From: Bacteroidia bacterium Ga0077558
GTDB lineage: Bacteria > Bacteroidota > Bacteroidia > Chitinophagales > Chitinophagaceae
Direction: 5' to 3'
Assembly (NCBI GenBank): GCA_001464625.1
Contig: LNFJ01000083.1
Coordinates: 1 to 41,667, forward strand
Length of the DNA: 41,667 nucleotides
Both the position numbers and the translations under genes were made by a program. This document shows, piece after piece, positions 24,085 to 32,792 of this stretch; within the stretch, counting starts at the first letter, position 1; each line of letters begins with the position of its first letter. The notes under the pieces were generated by a model that was not told the origin of the DNA, did no database searches, and saw only the letters and a list, made by a program, of their open reading frames with translations.

Positions 24085-25644
24085 ATGAAAAAGATAACAT
24101 ATAAAATTTTAATCCTTGTTGCAGTTGGGGGAGTTTTCTTACAGTCATGTAAGAAACAGTTGGACATTCCCTCTCGTAATTCAATTGACGCATCGCTGGC
24201 TTTGTCCACTAAATCAGGTATTGAGGGGTCAATAAACTCTGTTTATTCAATCTTAAAAAGAGAGTCTTTCTATGGAAGAGATTTGTTTTCTATTCCTGAT
24301 GCCATGGCTGATATAGCATTTGCAAATGGTCGTTCTTCAAGATTACTAGGCGAAAATAGAAATCAAAACCTTTCCAACATTACAACAGCAGTGTGGACAG
24401 GTGCTTATGCCGGAATTAATGAAATTAACCTTACCCTTGGTGCAATTGGGTCAGTGCCAGGTGCAACTGCAGCGGAATTAGCAAGATGGGAAGGTGAATT
24501 ACGATTTATGAGGGGGCTTTTCTTGTTTGAGTTGGTTAAAAACTATGCATATATTCCTACATATGTTGTTCCCGGGCAAGATAAAGGAGGTGTGGTTATT
24601 AATTTACAAGGGTTTAACAATCCTGTAGATGCTGCTGCTTACCGTCCTAGTAGGGCAACAACAGCAGCTTGTTACGCACAAATAATGACTGATTTATATC
24701 GTGCAATTAATTTGCTGACTAATAATGGCCGCGGTGCTACAGGTATTAATTATGCAAGTAAACATGCTGCATTAGCGCTGGGTTCAAGAGTAAGATTATA
24801 TGAAGGTAACTGGGTTAAAGCAGATTCATTTGCTACCGCAGCAATTACATTATCTGGTGGATTAGGTGCTTTGACTAACACAAACAACTATGTAACAGGC
24901 TGGAGAGCTGCAAATCATCCTGAAGCAATTTTTCAGGTTTGGTATCAGAATGTACTTGAAAATATTGGACAAAATACTGCTCTGGCTGCAACACATACAA
25001 CCTTAAAGTCGCCGGGAGTACCGAATAATTTTTGGGAAACAAGACAAGGCCAGGGAGATTTAATGCCAAATGCATTTATTATTGGCCAATTAGGTATAAC
25101 AGGGCACCCTTTCGCTACTAACTTAACGGCAACTTCTACTCCAACAACCGTTCCTCCTCCAGCTCTTACGTATAGCAATGATATTCGTAACAGATTATTT
25201 GAATGGGGTGTTAATGCATCAGGACATTATGTAGAGTGTACAAAATGGTTTGGAAAAAATGGGGCCTCAAACTGGGATAATACTGTAGTGCTGCGTTGGG
25301 CAGAACTTTATCTTAATAGAGCAGAGGCAAGATACCATCAAGGATTAGAAGCTTTAGCATGGGCTGATTTAAATGTTATTCGCTCAGCAAGATATGTTGG
25401 GTTCGTAGTACCGGGTGTTCAGGATGTTAGTGGACAAGCTTTGCTAGATGAAATTTTGAGACAACGTATGCTGGAGTTTGTATTTGAAGGACAGCGTTTT
25501 TATGATTTAAAGCGATATGGCTTGACAATAACGAAAACAAACCCTGCAGTAACATTACCAGCTACTGACTTTAGGTTGTTGCCAAGAATTCCAACTACTG
25601 AAGTTGATGGCAATCCAAACATGGTTCAAAATTTTGGTTATTAA
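24085..25644 (+). CDS. SusD/RagB-family nutrient-binding lipoprotein
   Basis: 519 residues. The signal peptide ends in lipobox LQSC (Cys22), so it is a surface lipoprotein. The TPR-like helices typical of SusD are visible (RWEGELRFMRGLFLFELVKNYAYIP around 130-160, LRWAELYLNRAEARYHQG around 410, and the C-terminal ILRQRMLEFVFEGQRFYDLKRYG). It caps the SusC barrel and binds ligand. It lies 27 bases after SusC and 20 before the next lipoprotein, all in one operon. Length is normal. Confidence 0.95.
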   Translation: MKKITYKILILVAVGGVFLQSCKKQLDIPSRNSIDASLALSTKSGIEGSINSVYSILKRESFYGRDLFSIPDAMADIAFANGRSSRLLGENRNQNLSNITTAVWTGAYAGINEINLTLGAIGSVPGATAAELARWEGELRFMRGLFLFELVKNYAYIPTYVVPGQDKGGVVINLQGFNNPVDAAAYRPSRATTAACYAQIMTDLYRAINLLTNNGRGATGINYASKHAALALGSRVRLYEGNWVKADSFATAAITLSGGLGALTNTNNYVTGWRAANHPEAIFQVWYQNVLENIGQNTALAATHTTLKSPGVPNNFWETRQGQGDLMPNAFIIGQLGITGHPFATNLTATSTPTTVPPPALTYSNDIRNRLFEWGVNASGHYVECTKWFGKNGASNWDNTVVLRWAELYLNRAEARYHQGLEALAWADLNVIRSARYVGFVVPGVQDVSGQALLDEILRQRMLEFVFEGQRFYDLKRYGLTITKTNPAVTLPATDFRLLPRIPTTEVDGNPNMVQNFGY

Positions 25645-25664
25645 TAAAACAGAAATTACAAGAC

Positions 25665-26201
25665 ATGAAAAAATATTCATTTATTATTTATATCGGACTT
25701 GTTTCATTGCTTTTGTCTTCTTGTATTAAGGAAGATGTAAAAACTTTTCAAGGAGAAACAGTAGTTGAGTTTGATGCTGCTGTATTTAACTCAGTTACTG
25801 CGGGTTATACATATCCGATTTTAGTAAGGGCTGCTGGTTATGGCCGTGCAGTAAGTACTAGCCTTGATCCTTCAATAACAAGAACAACTACACAAGTAAA
25901 ACTAAGAGTTAATTTGGTAGGTCCACAGCGTTCCAGTGATGAAATAATATCGTATAGAATTATTAGTGAGGCTGTTCCGGTATCTCCGAATGCATTAGGA
26001 ATATTTAACACCCACTTTGGTACTGGAAATACTTTTACTATACCTGCCAATAGTAGCTTTGGTGAAATAACAATCTTAGTATATAACACAGGGGTTAGCA
26101 GTACAACGCCTAGGGAAGTTCATCTTGAACTGTTAGGAAATGCTCTGGTTAAACCTAGTGAAAACTATAAGAAGGTTGCTATTAGAATTGCTCAGAATTA
26201 A
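25665..26201 (+). CDS. Lipoprotein, DUF4843-like, third gene of the SusCD operon
   Basis: 178 residues. Signal peptide with lipobox LSSC (Cys20). The rest is beta-rich with TVVEFDAAVFNS, TQVKLRVNLVGPQRSSDEIISYRI and ITILVYNTG, a Calx-beta or DUF4843-like arrangement common in small lipoproteins encoded after SusD. Such proteins are thought to sit on the cell surface and help capture ligand (SusE/F-like position), though this one is much shorter than SusE. The bidirectional terminator follows 22 bases after its stop, ending the operon. Confidence 0.65.
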   Translation: MKKYSFIIYIGLVSLLLSSCIKEDVKTFQGETVVEFDAAVFNSVTAGYTYPILVRAAGYGRAVSTSLDPSITRTTTQVKLRVNLVGPQRSSDEIISYRIISEAVPVSPNALGIFNTHFGTGNTFTIPANSSFGEITILVYNTGVSSTTPREVHLELLGNALVKPSENYKKVAIRIAQN

Positions 26202-26223
26202 CCTTTTGCTATAACTACCTAAT

Positions 26224-26252
26224 AAAAAAGGCTGTCAACGACGGCCTTTTTT
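26224..26252. terminator. Bidirectional terminator between SusCD operon and hisS
   Basis: A 13-bp stem (26224-26236 with 26240-26252, one T-G pair) and AAC loop, with A6 on one flank and T6 on the other. It can end both the rightward SusCD transcript and the leftward hisS transcript. Confidence 0.9.
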
Positions 26253-26253
26253 A

Positions 26254-27612
26254 TTATAAGAAGTTGGCGAGTTTGTCAAACGAAACTTCCTGTTGCTCGC
26301 CTTTCCGGATATCTTTAACTACTGCTTTTTTTGCTGCCATTTCTTTTTCACCTATAATAATTACAAAGGGGATATTTTTCTTTTCTGCATATTTAAATTG
26401 TTTGTCAAACTTGGCAGTTTCATGATATAGTTCGCAGCGAATATTATGGTGGCGCAGTTGCTGCATTAATCCAAAAGCAACTTTGCTTTCAGCTTCTCCC
26501 AGATTAAAAAATAAAGCTTGGGTGCTGATAAATACATCTTCAGGAAATAATTTCAACTCTTCCATTACATCGTAAATCCGGTCTACTCCAAAAGAAATGC
26601 CCACACCCGGAATTCCGGCCACACCAAAAAGCCCAGTCAAATCATCATAGCGGCCTCCGCCACCAATGCTTCCCATATTTACCTCCTTTGGGGCTTTTGC
26701 TTCAAAGATGATACCTGTGTAATAATTTAAACCTCTTGCAAGCGTAGGGTCAATTATAATATTTGCCGTTGGGGTTTGCTGAACGATTTGTTTGATCTCT
26801 TCAATTCCTTTTTTACCTGTATCCGTATGTCCAATTATTAAAGTGAGTCCCGATAAAACTTCTTCATTGCTTCCGGCAATACTTAAATATTTTTCGATAA
26901 TACTGGTTTGTTCAGCCGAGAGCCCACGATTGATCAATTCTTCTTTTACTTTTTCCAGGCCAATTTTATCCAGTTTATCAATGGCAATAGTAATATCCAT
27001 CATCTTATCAAGGCCGCCACATGTTTCTGCAAGTGCCGATAATATTTGCCGGTGATTTATTCGTAGTTCGTAGTCAGCAAGCCCAAGTTTTACAAATACT
27101 TCGTTATAAATAGAAACTAATTCAATTTCATTTAACAGAGAGTTGCTGCCTACTACATCCGCATCACATTGGTAAAATTCCCGATAACGTCCCTTTTGCG
27201 GTCTATCTGCTCTCCAAACAGGTTGTACCTGGTAGCGTTTAAATGGAAAGGTCAACGTATTATGATTCATTGCAACATAGCGGGCAAAAGGAATAGTGAG
27301 ATCGTACTTTAAAGCCCTTTCAGTAATTCCATTTACACTTTTTCCGGCCAGCACTTTTTCAAAATCTTCTCTTATTTGTTTTTCTTTTCCGGGATTGTCC
27401 AGTCCGTTATTCAAAATTTTAAAAATCAATTTATCACCTTCATCACCATATTTGCCCATCAGCGTTTCTATGTTTTCCATCGCTGGTGTTTCCAAAGGCT
27501 GAAAACCATACAATTCAAATACGTTTTTGATTGTAGTAAGAATATATGTTCTTTTTCGAACTACTTCTGGTCCAAAGTCTCTTGTTCCCTGCGGTAATGA
27601 TGGTTTAGCCAT
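26254..27612 (-). CDS. hisS: Histidine-tRNA ligase
   Basis: 452 residues, class II aminoacyl-tRNA synthetase. Motif 1 region LPQGTRDFGPE and LYGFQPLETPAMENIE at the N-terminus, motif 2 YRxFYQCDADVVG (about 143-155), the histidine-specific LARGLNYYTGIIFEA (about 290-304) and motif 3 GVGISFGVDRIYDV (about 335-348) are all present, followed by the anticodon-binding domain. It charges tRNA-His. Its start overlaps the end of the phosphatase gene by eight bases, so the two are translationally coupled, and its 3' end abuts the bidirectional terminator. Confidence 0.97.
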   Translation of the reverse strand: MAKPSLPQGTRDFGPEVVRKRTYILTTIKNVFELYGFQPLETPAMENIETLMGKYGDEGDKLIFKILNNGLDNPGKEKQIREDFEKVLAGKSVNGITERALKYDLTIPFARYVAMNHNTLTFPFKRYQVQPVWRADRPQKGRYREFYQCDADVVGSNSLLNEIELVSIYNEVFVKLGLADYELRINHRQILSALAETCGGLDKMMDITIAIDKLDKIGLEKVKEELINRGLSAEQTSIIEKYLSIAGSNEEVLSGLTLIIGHTDTGKKGIEEIKQIVQQTPTANIIIDPTLARGLNYYTGIIFEAKAPKEVNMGSIGGGGRYDDLTGLFGVAGIPGVGISFGVDRIYDVMEELKLFPEDVFISTQALFFNLGEAESKVAFGLMQQLRHHNIRCELYHETAKFDKQFKYAEKKNIPFVIIIGEKEMAAKKAVVKDIRKGEQQEVSFDKLANFL

Positions 27613-28120
27613 TAATGAAATTATTATTCAAATTAGAAGATTCTTGTAAAGCCTCTGTAGTGGTGGAAGTGTACTTTTCTATAATAGCATCACATGCTTT
27701 GTCAATAAGGCTATACGTTTCATGATAACCTGGTTCCGTTCCGTACCATGGATCTGGTACGTCCATGTTTCTTCCCGGGTATAATTCATTCAGCAGGAAA
27801 TCAATTTTAGTGGTATCGAATTTTTTACCAGCTATTCTCTTTACTTCTTCCAACACATCGGCTGCCAGCACATATATTTTATCATACGCCTCAAAATCAT
27901 GGGCAGTAAACTTCACCGATCGTTGCTGACTAATATCAATTCCATTTAGCTGGGCGACTTTTTGGGATAAGCGATGTGGCGCCTCTCCTGTATGATAACC
28001 ATTGGTGCCCGCACTTGCGATGCTCCAGGTTAACCCTGCCCTAATTGCCTTGTCTTGTAAAATGCCTTCTGCTAAAGGACTTCGGCAGATATTACCAAGG
28101 CAAACCATTAAAACTTTCAT
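27605..28120 (-). CDS. Low-molecular-weight protein-tyrosine phosphatase
   Basis: 171 residues. The CX5R phosphate loop is Cys7 to Arg13 (CLGNICRSPLAEG) at the N-terminus, and the general acid Asp is in VPDPWYG near residue 127. The last 15-20 residues (TTTEALQESSNLNN) exceed the family's usual length and are polar. It removes phosphate from protein tyrosines or arginines; in Bacteroidota such enzymes may act on polysaccharide export kinases, but no such genes are near. It overlaps hisS by eight bases and is the first gene of this leftward pair. Confidence 0.9.
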   Translation of the reverse strand: MKVLMVCLGNICRSPLAEGILQDKAIRAGLTWSIASAGTNGYHTGEAPHRLSQKVAQLNGIDISQQRSVKFTAHDFEAYDKIYVLAADVLEEVKRIAGKKFDTTKIDFLLNELYPGRNMDVPDPWYGTEPGYHETYSLIDKACDAIIEKYTSTTTEALQESSNLNNNFING

Positions 28121-28382
28121 TCAGCAAATATAATGATGACGGCCAACTTAAATGTGGTCTTACGAGCAGAGCCACAGCAAGTTGCTAATTTATAAACTAA
28201 CAGTAGTTTATGGATTTAGAACTCTATAGCATCTGTTTAGTAGCTATATTACAAGTAAACCAGCTGTTTGTGAGAACAAGATTAGAGAAAAATCAGAAAT
28301 ACCTAAAACAAGCTGCCATTGGCAATATTTATTGAAGGGGAGACTATTTTTTTAATAATTTCCCGTTCCCAAAAATGAGCTC
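28121..28382. other. Divergent intergenic region with a doubtful 41-codon ORF
   Basis: This 262-base gap separates the leftward phosphatase gene from the rightward membrane-protein gene and must hold both promoters; I could not place either with confidence. An ORF at 28210-28335 (plus) would encode 41 residues (begins MDLELYSICLVAIL, ends QAAIGNIY) with a weakly hydrophobic N-terminus. It has no recognisable relative and no supporting start signal, so I do not call it a gene. Confidence 0.35.
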
Positions 28383-28628
28383 ATGTTTGAAGAGTACGAA
28401 AATAAGAAACGAAAGCAGGTAGCGTCAATGAAGTCGCTGATGGACTATGGTATGGGTATACTAATCTTGTTATTGGGATTGTTTTTTTTATTCCGGAAAC
28501 AGTTGGGAAAAATTGAGTTGAACGAAAAATTTCCTCCCGATAATATTGATATTATTTTTGGCAGCTTTTGTTTATTGTATGGTGCCTGGAGAATTTACAG
28601 GGGGTATAAAAAAAATTATTTTAAATGA
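28383..28628 (+). CDS. Small two-helix membrane protein
   Basis: 81 residues. A charged N-terminus (FEEYENKKRKQ) is followed by two predicted membrane helices (about 23-38 and 57-70) joined by a polar loop with KFPPDNIDIIFG, and a basic C-terminus (RGYKKNYFK). The stop overlaps the start of the PstS-like gene (ATGA, 28625-28628), a sign of coupled translation. Genes of this kind precede a PstS-like lipoprotein and a TPR protein in related genomes as far as I recall, often downstream of TonB/ExbBD genes, which are absent here. Function unknown. Confidence 0.7.
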   Translation: MFEEYENKKRKQVASMKSLMDYGMGILILLLGLFFLFRKQLGKIELNEKFPPDNIDIIFGSFCLLYGAWRIYRGYKKNYFK

Positions 28629-29560
28629 TCTTCATCCGTACGACTAATAAAAATATTCTTGTAGCATTAGTATTATTAATGACTTTATTTTCGTCATGCA
28701 AGTCGTACAAAGAGCAGGAAGAGCACCTGGCTGATACTCCTTATAGAGGAACTATTTATGTAAGTGCAGATGAAACTTTTAAAACGGTCATTGATGAACA
28801 GGTGCAAGTGTATGAATCCAATTTCCCGGGTACAAAAATTATAGTTGATTATAAACCGGAAGCAGAGTGCTTAAAAGATTTATTATCAGATAGTGTAAGG
28901 ATGGTGATCGTAACCCGCCGGCATACCGAAGAAGAGAAAGAATTTTTAGCCGATTCAATGAAAGTATTATTACGGAGTATGACAGTAGCAAGAGATGGGA
29001 TTGCTATTATCCTGAATCCTGCAGAAAAAGACTCATTGTTTACGATGAAAGACATTAAGGAGATTCTGGCAGGAACTTTTAGGAAAAATTTAATACCCGT
29101 ATTTGATGGTGTAAAAGCAACCAGTACCGTACGTTTTGTCATCGATTCAGTGTTGCGTGGGGATTCTTTGACAAAAGAGGCCATGGCAGCCCGTAGCAGC
29201 GAAGGAGTAATTGATTATGTGTCGAAGAATACTGGGGTGATTGGCTTTATTGGCGTAGGATGGATCGGAAACCCGGAAGATACATCGCAATTGAGTTTTT
29301 TGAATAGAGTAAGAGTAGGGGCAATAGAAAGTACAGACATCCCGGACTCATATGTTAAAGCTTACCAGGCAAACATTTACATAAAGCGGTATCCTATGGT
29401 ACGGGATTTGAATTATATACTAAAAGAGAATTACAGAGGATTAGGAACAGGGTTCGCAAATTTTATGAGTGGGGAGATTGGGCAATTGATTTTCAGAAGA
29501 GCTTACCTGGCGCCAGCACAAAAAAAATTAGGCATCAGGCCGGTGAAGCTGAACGAGTAG
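28625..29560 (+). CDS. PstS-like substrate-binding lipoprotein
   Basis: 311 residues. The signal peptide ends in lipobox FSSC (Cys25). The body has the periplasmic-binding-protein pattern of the phosphate group: YVSADETFKTVIDEQVQVYESNFPGTKI, RDGIAIILNPAEKDSLFTMKDIKEILAG (about 120-146), and GVIGFIGVGWIGN (about 202-214), close to PstS and its TonB-linked relatives. No pstCAB genes are near, so uptake through a normal ABC transporter is not supported by context; a role as an accessory to energised outer-membrane transport has been suggested by this gene neighbourhood in the phylum. It overlaps the upstream small membrane protein and precedes the TPR gene by 40 bases. Confidence 0.8.
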   Translation: MIFIRTTNKNILVALVLLMTLFSSCKSYKEQEEHLADTPYRGTIYVSADETFKTVIDEQVQVYESNFPGTKIIVDYKPEAECLKDLLSDSVRMVIVTRRHTEEEKEFLADSMKVLLRSMTVARDGIAIILNPAEKDSLFTMKDIKEILAGTFRKNLIPVFDGVKATSTVRFVIDSVLRGDSLTKEAMAARSSEGVIDYVSKNTGVIGFIGVGWIGNPEDTSQLSFLNRVRVGAIESTDIPDSYVKAYQANIYIKRYPMVRDLNYILKENYRGLGTGFANFMSGEIGQLIFRRAYLAPAQKKLGIRPVKLNE

Positions 29561-29600
29561 ACAAAGTATTTATATTTACAACAATTAAAAGAAGAAGAAA

Positions 29601-31370
29601 ATGAAGAAAACCGTATTCACATTTTTGGCCTCGGGATTGGTTATGATAACGGGGTTAAAAGCACAGACCATCCAAGAAGGCAAAAGCCACTTGTATGCAA
29701 AAAGGTACAATAGTGCCAAGTCGGTGTTCGAAAAATTGTTAGCCGTTAACCCAAATAGTATCGAAGCTACTTATTGGTTAGGCCAGTCTATTTTAGAAAT
29801 GGATGAAATTGCCAGTTCCCGCAGAGCTGCAGCAGGACAGCTTTATTCAAAAGCTTTACAAACAACCTCCAATGCGCCACTTATATTAGTAGGAATGGGA
29901 CATGTGGACCTGTTGGAAAACAAGCCTGCAGATGCCCGTCAGAAGTTTGAGACAGCTCTTACCATGACAAAAACTAAAAAAGGAGATGACCCGGTTATTC
30001 TTACAGCCATTGGCCGTGCTAACGTGGATGCAAAGAATGGCGATTTTCAATATGCGATAGATAAATTGCAAGCTGCGGCTGACAAAGGTGAAAAAAGTGC
30101 GGAAGTGTTTTTAGAGTTGGGTAATGCCTACCGTAAAGCAAGGCCAGGAGAAGGTGGTGGTGATGCTTTTAAAAGTTATAAAAAAGCCCTGGAAATAGAC
30201 CCAAAATTTGCTCCGGCAAGTTTGAGATTGGCCCAGTTGTTTGAATCGCAAAAAAACCACGAACTTATTCTTGAATACCTGAATGAGTCTGTATCAAGAG
30301 ATCCTCAGTTTACCGCTGGTTATTTTGAATTGTTCTACTACTACTTCTTACGTCAAAAAAATGAAGAGGCTGAAGCCCAGTTGAATAAATATATTAATAG
30401 CAAGCCAGATAAAGACATTCAGGACGAGTTTCTGTATGCACAGCTTTGCTGGGTACGTAAAGATTTTGCATGTGCAATTGCCAAAGCAGAAAGTGTAATT
30501 GCTGCACTTGGCGAAAAAACAAAACCTAAAGTGTATAGATTGTTAGCGGATGCAAATTTTCAAAAAGGAGATTTTGCTGCTGCAAAAAAATATAGTGATC
30601 TGTTTTTTGTAAAAAAGAATCCGGATGATTACATCTCTTATGACCATAAGTTAAGAGCTGAAGTATTATCCAAAACAGGCGGTACAAAAGAAGAAATTCT
30701 TAGTAACTATATACAAGGTGTTGATTTGGATACTACTGTAGCCGATAAAGTTGATTTTCTTAAAAAAGCGGCAGCCGATTTTAAGGAAAAGAAATGGAGA
30801 GCAGAAGAGGCTAAAATTTTGGAAAAACTAATTACAATTAAGCCAAAACCTACCATTAATGATTATTTTGATTTGACTTTATCTTATTACTTCGACTCTA
30901 GCTATGCCAAATCAAGAGAAACAGCTTCTAAAATGGTAACAAATTTTCCTGACCAGGTATATGGATATGAGTGGATGTATAATAATAGCATTGCAGTAGA
31001 TACAGTTAGAAAAGACAGTATTGCTGCACCTGATGCGCTGAAACTATATGAATTTGCTCAGAAGGATACGGCGAAATTTAGAAAGCAGTACCTGACTTCA
31101 GTAAGATTTTTGGCGGCTTATTATATAAATCAGGCAAAGGATAAAGAGAAATCATTAGAATTCTTTAGAAAATGGCTTGAAGCAGATGTTGCAAATGCAG
31201 CAACGATAAAAAGCTATATAGAACAGATTGAGAAAATGCCTGCGCCGAAGACGTCATCCAGTGGCAGCAAGCCTGGAGCATCTTCAAAAAAGGCAACGAG
31301 CCCTTCTGTGAAAGCAGTAGTTAAGACGAAACCTCTGAACAATTTAAAAACTATGTATTCCAAAGCATAA
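29601..31370 (+). CDS. Periplasmic tetratricopeptide-repeat protein
   Basis: 589 residues. A signal peptide (KKTVFTFLASGLVMITGLKAQ) precedes many TPR-like helical pairs, for example AKRYNSAKSVFEKLLAVNPNSIEATYWLGQ (about 33-62), DAFKSYKKALEIDPKFAPASLRLAQLFES (about 192-220) and ILEYLNESVSRDPQFTAGYFELFYYYF. The C-terminal 40 residues are Ser/Lys/Pro-rich and probably disordered. TPR proteins act as scaffolds. It follows the PstS-like lipoprotein by 40 bases and ends 24 bases before a strong terminator, so it closes the three-gene unit begun at 28383. Confidence 0.85.
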   Translation: MKKTVFTFLASGLVMITGLKAQTIQEGKSHLYAKRYNSAKSVFEKLLAVNPNSIEATYWLGQSILEMDEIASSRRAAAGQLYSKALQTTSNAPLILVGMGHVDLLENKPADARQKFETALTMTKTKKGDDPVILTAIGRANVDAKNGDFQYAIDKLQAAADKGEKSAEVFLELGNAYRKARPGEGGGDAFKSYKKALEIDPKFAPASLRLAQLFESQKNHELILEYLNESVSRDPQFTAGYFELFYYYFLRQKNEEAEAQLNKYINSKPDKDIQDEFLYAQLCWVRKDFACAIAKAESVIAALGEKTKPKVYRLLADANFQKGDFAAAKKYSDLFFVKKNPDDYISYDHKLRAEVLSKTGGTKEEILSNYIQGVDLDTTVADKVDFLKKAAADFKEKKWRAEEAKILEKLITIKPKPTINDYFDLTLSYYFDSSYAKSRETASKMVTNFPDQVYGYEWMYNNSIAVDTVRKDSIAAPDALKLYEFAQKDTAKFRKQYLTSVRFLAAYYINQAKDKEKSLEFFRKWLEADVANAATIKSYIEQIEKMPAPKTSSSGSKPGASSKKATSPSVKAVVKTKPLNNLKTMYSKA

Positions 31371-31394
31371 AAACTCGGTTTTCTTCTTTTACAA

Positions 31395-31433
31395 GAAAAA
31401 TCCTTTGCCTTTTGGCAGGGGATTTTTCATTTT
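31395..31433 (+). terminator. Terminator after the TPR gene
   Basis: A long stem (31395-31409 with 31414-31428, including two G-T pairs) and TTTT loop, with the right arm running into a T-rich tail. It separates the PstS/TPR unit from the complex I operon. Confidence 0.85.
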
Positions 31434-31585
31434 GTTAATATAAAAGACAAGATCGGTTGAAAGCTTGCACAACAAATAGTCTCTATATGTTTCAACTTTT
31501 GCAGGGCTAAAAATGTATTAGCTTCAAGGAGTGCCTATAGTCATTTTAAGGTTATTTTAGTTAAGGTATTTTGAACCCACCACCT

Positions 31586-31593
31586 TATTTTTG
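31586..31593 (+). promoter_or_regulatory. -7 box upstream of the nuo operon
   Basis: TATTTTTG, a full match to TAnnTTTG, 17 bases before the nuoA start codon. No TTG lies at the expected -33 distance, so only half of the promoter is recognised. The rest of the 31434-31585 gap shows nothing coding. Confidence 0.5.
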
Positions 31594-31610
31594 CCGATAG
31601 AGAAAAACCT

Positions 31611-32006
31611 ATGATTTATTTTCTTCAAACCAATATAAATAGTGCGGAAGCCAGCTCCTATTTACCAGTAGCATTACAGGTAGCATTTGCTGTTGGGCTG
31701 GTGGTTTTTTTAACCTTTGTTACCCATTTGCTGGGTCCCAAAAGAAAAACTTCTGATAAACTACAAAATTTTGCCAGCGGTATTGAAAGCCATGGAGATG
31801 CCCGTCAGCCAATGGCAATTAAATACTTCCTTACTGCTATTTTATTCGTGTTGTTTGATGTAGAGGTGATTTTCTTCTATCCCTATGCCGTAAACTTTAA
31901 AGATTTAGGTTGGGATGGATTTTGGGCAGTATTTATGTTCGTTGGATTTTTCCTTTGTGGATTTACATATATATTGAAGAAAGGTGCTTTGAAGTGGGAA
32001 GATTAA
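31611..32006 (+). CDS. nuoA: NADH-quinone oxidoreductase subunit A
   Basis: 131 residues with three membrane helices (about 20-40, 76-96, 102-120). The conserved loop GPKRKTSDKLQNFASGIES corresponds to the exposed NuoA loop, here with Ser in SGIES where many have CG; KYFLTAILFVLFDVEVIFFYPYAV is the family signature around the second helix. It is the first gene of the complex I operon and part of the membrane arm near the quinone site. The 101-base gap to nuoB holds an inverted repeat. Confidence 0.95.
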   Translation: MIYFLQTNINSAEASSYLPVALQVAFAVGLVVFLTFVTHLLGPKRKTSDKLQNFASGIESHGDARQPMAIKYFLTAILFVLFDVEVIFFYPYAVNFKDLGWDGFWAVFMFVGFFLCGFTYILKKGALKWED

Positions 32007-32107
32007 TTTGAAAATGTGATAATTAGCCGATGTGCTGATGAACACAGACCCTGATGTTTTGTTGTATTAATTTGTCACATTGGCAAATCATCAAATTACT
32101 AATTAAT
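32007..32107. repeat. Intergenic inverted repeat, nuoA-nuoB
   Basis: AATTTGAAAATGTGATAATT then GCCGATGTG (about 32006-32033) is answered by CACATTGGCAAATCATC then AAATT (32076-32097) in reverse-complement order with gaps. It fills almost the whole gap. A related-looking element (TTTGAAGATTTGGAGATGTG) lies between nuoJ and nuoK. Confidence 0.5.
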
Positions 32108-32692
32108 ATGGCTCGTCCTGTATCATATAATTTAATCAAAAAGCCGCTTGAAAGCGACATCAGCATGGTGGACATGCCGGAAGGCAGCATGGGCGAAGGT
32201 TTCTTTGCCACCAAGTTGAACGATGTCATCGGCTTGGCAAGAAAGAATTCAATTTGGCCTTTGCCATTTGCTACTTCTTGCTGTGGCATTGAATTTATGG
32301 CGACCATGGGATCTCATTACGATTTGGCAAGATTTGGATCAGAAAGAGTTGGTTTTTCTCCCCGCCAGTGTGATTTATTGATGGTGATGGGCACAATTGC
32401 TAAAAAGATGGGTCCTGTGGTAAAACAAGTGTATTTGCAAATGGCAGAACCCCGCTGGGTAATAGCGGTTGGTGCTTGCGCCAGCAGCGGTGGAATTTTT
32501 GATACATATAGCGTTTTACAAGGAATTGACCAGGTGATACCAGTGGATGTGTATGTGCCGGGTTGTCCACCCAGACCCGAAGCAATTATAGATGGGGTGA
32601 TGAGAATACAGGATCTGGTAGGGAAGGAAAGTTTGAGAAGAAGAAATGGAGAACAGTATAAAGCATTAATGGATAGTTACGGAATACAGTAA
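32108..32692 (+). CDS. nuoB: NADH-quinone oxidoreductase subunit B
   Basis: 194 residues from ATG 32108 (ARPVSYNLIKK); an in-frame ATG at 32054 would add 18 residues that fall inside the intergenic repeat and are not part of the family. Cysteines 58-59 (ATSCCGIEF), one in VGACASSGG and one in VPGCPPRPE bind cluster N2, the last electron carrier before quinone. The length is normal. It lies in the peripheral arm of complex I. Confidence 0.97.
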   Translation: MARPVSYNLIKKPLESDISMVDMPEGSMGEGFFATKLNDVIGLARKNSIWPLPFATSCCGIEFMATMGSHYDLARFGSERVGFSPRQCDLLMVMGTIAKKMGPVVKQVYLQMAEPRWVIAVGACASSGGIFDTYSVLQGIDQVIPVDVYVPGCPPRPEAIIDGVMRIQDLVGKESLRRRNGEQYKALMDSYGIQ

Positions 32693-32698
32693 GTAGAA

Positions 32699-32728
32699 AG
32701 CTATGAGCTACGAGCTATGAGCTACGAG
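32699..32728. repeat. 7-bp tandem repeat, nuoB-nuoC gap
   Basis: Four units of AGCTAYG (alternating AGCTATG and AGCTACG) run from 32699 to about 32726. A partial inverted match, CGCAGCTCAT and CTCGGAGCT, occurs at 32761-32788 before nuoC. The 100-base gap holds nothing else. Confidence 0.6.
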
Positions 32729-32792
32729 TTCTTAAAGCAACAATCAAATTATAAATGTCCCGCAGCTCATAAATCGGGACTCGGAGCTAAAG

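Noticed and set aside
28210..28335. 41-codon ORF in the divergent gap
   Set aside because: No recognisable motif, start signal or neighbour support; chance ORF is as likely.
32054..32107. Extended NuoB start at ATG 32054
   Set aside because: The added residues lie in an intergenic inverted repeat and are not part of the NuoB family.
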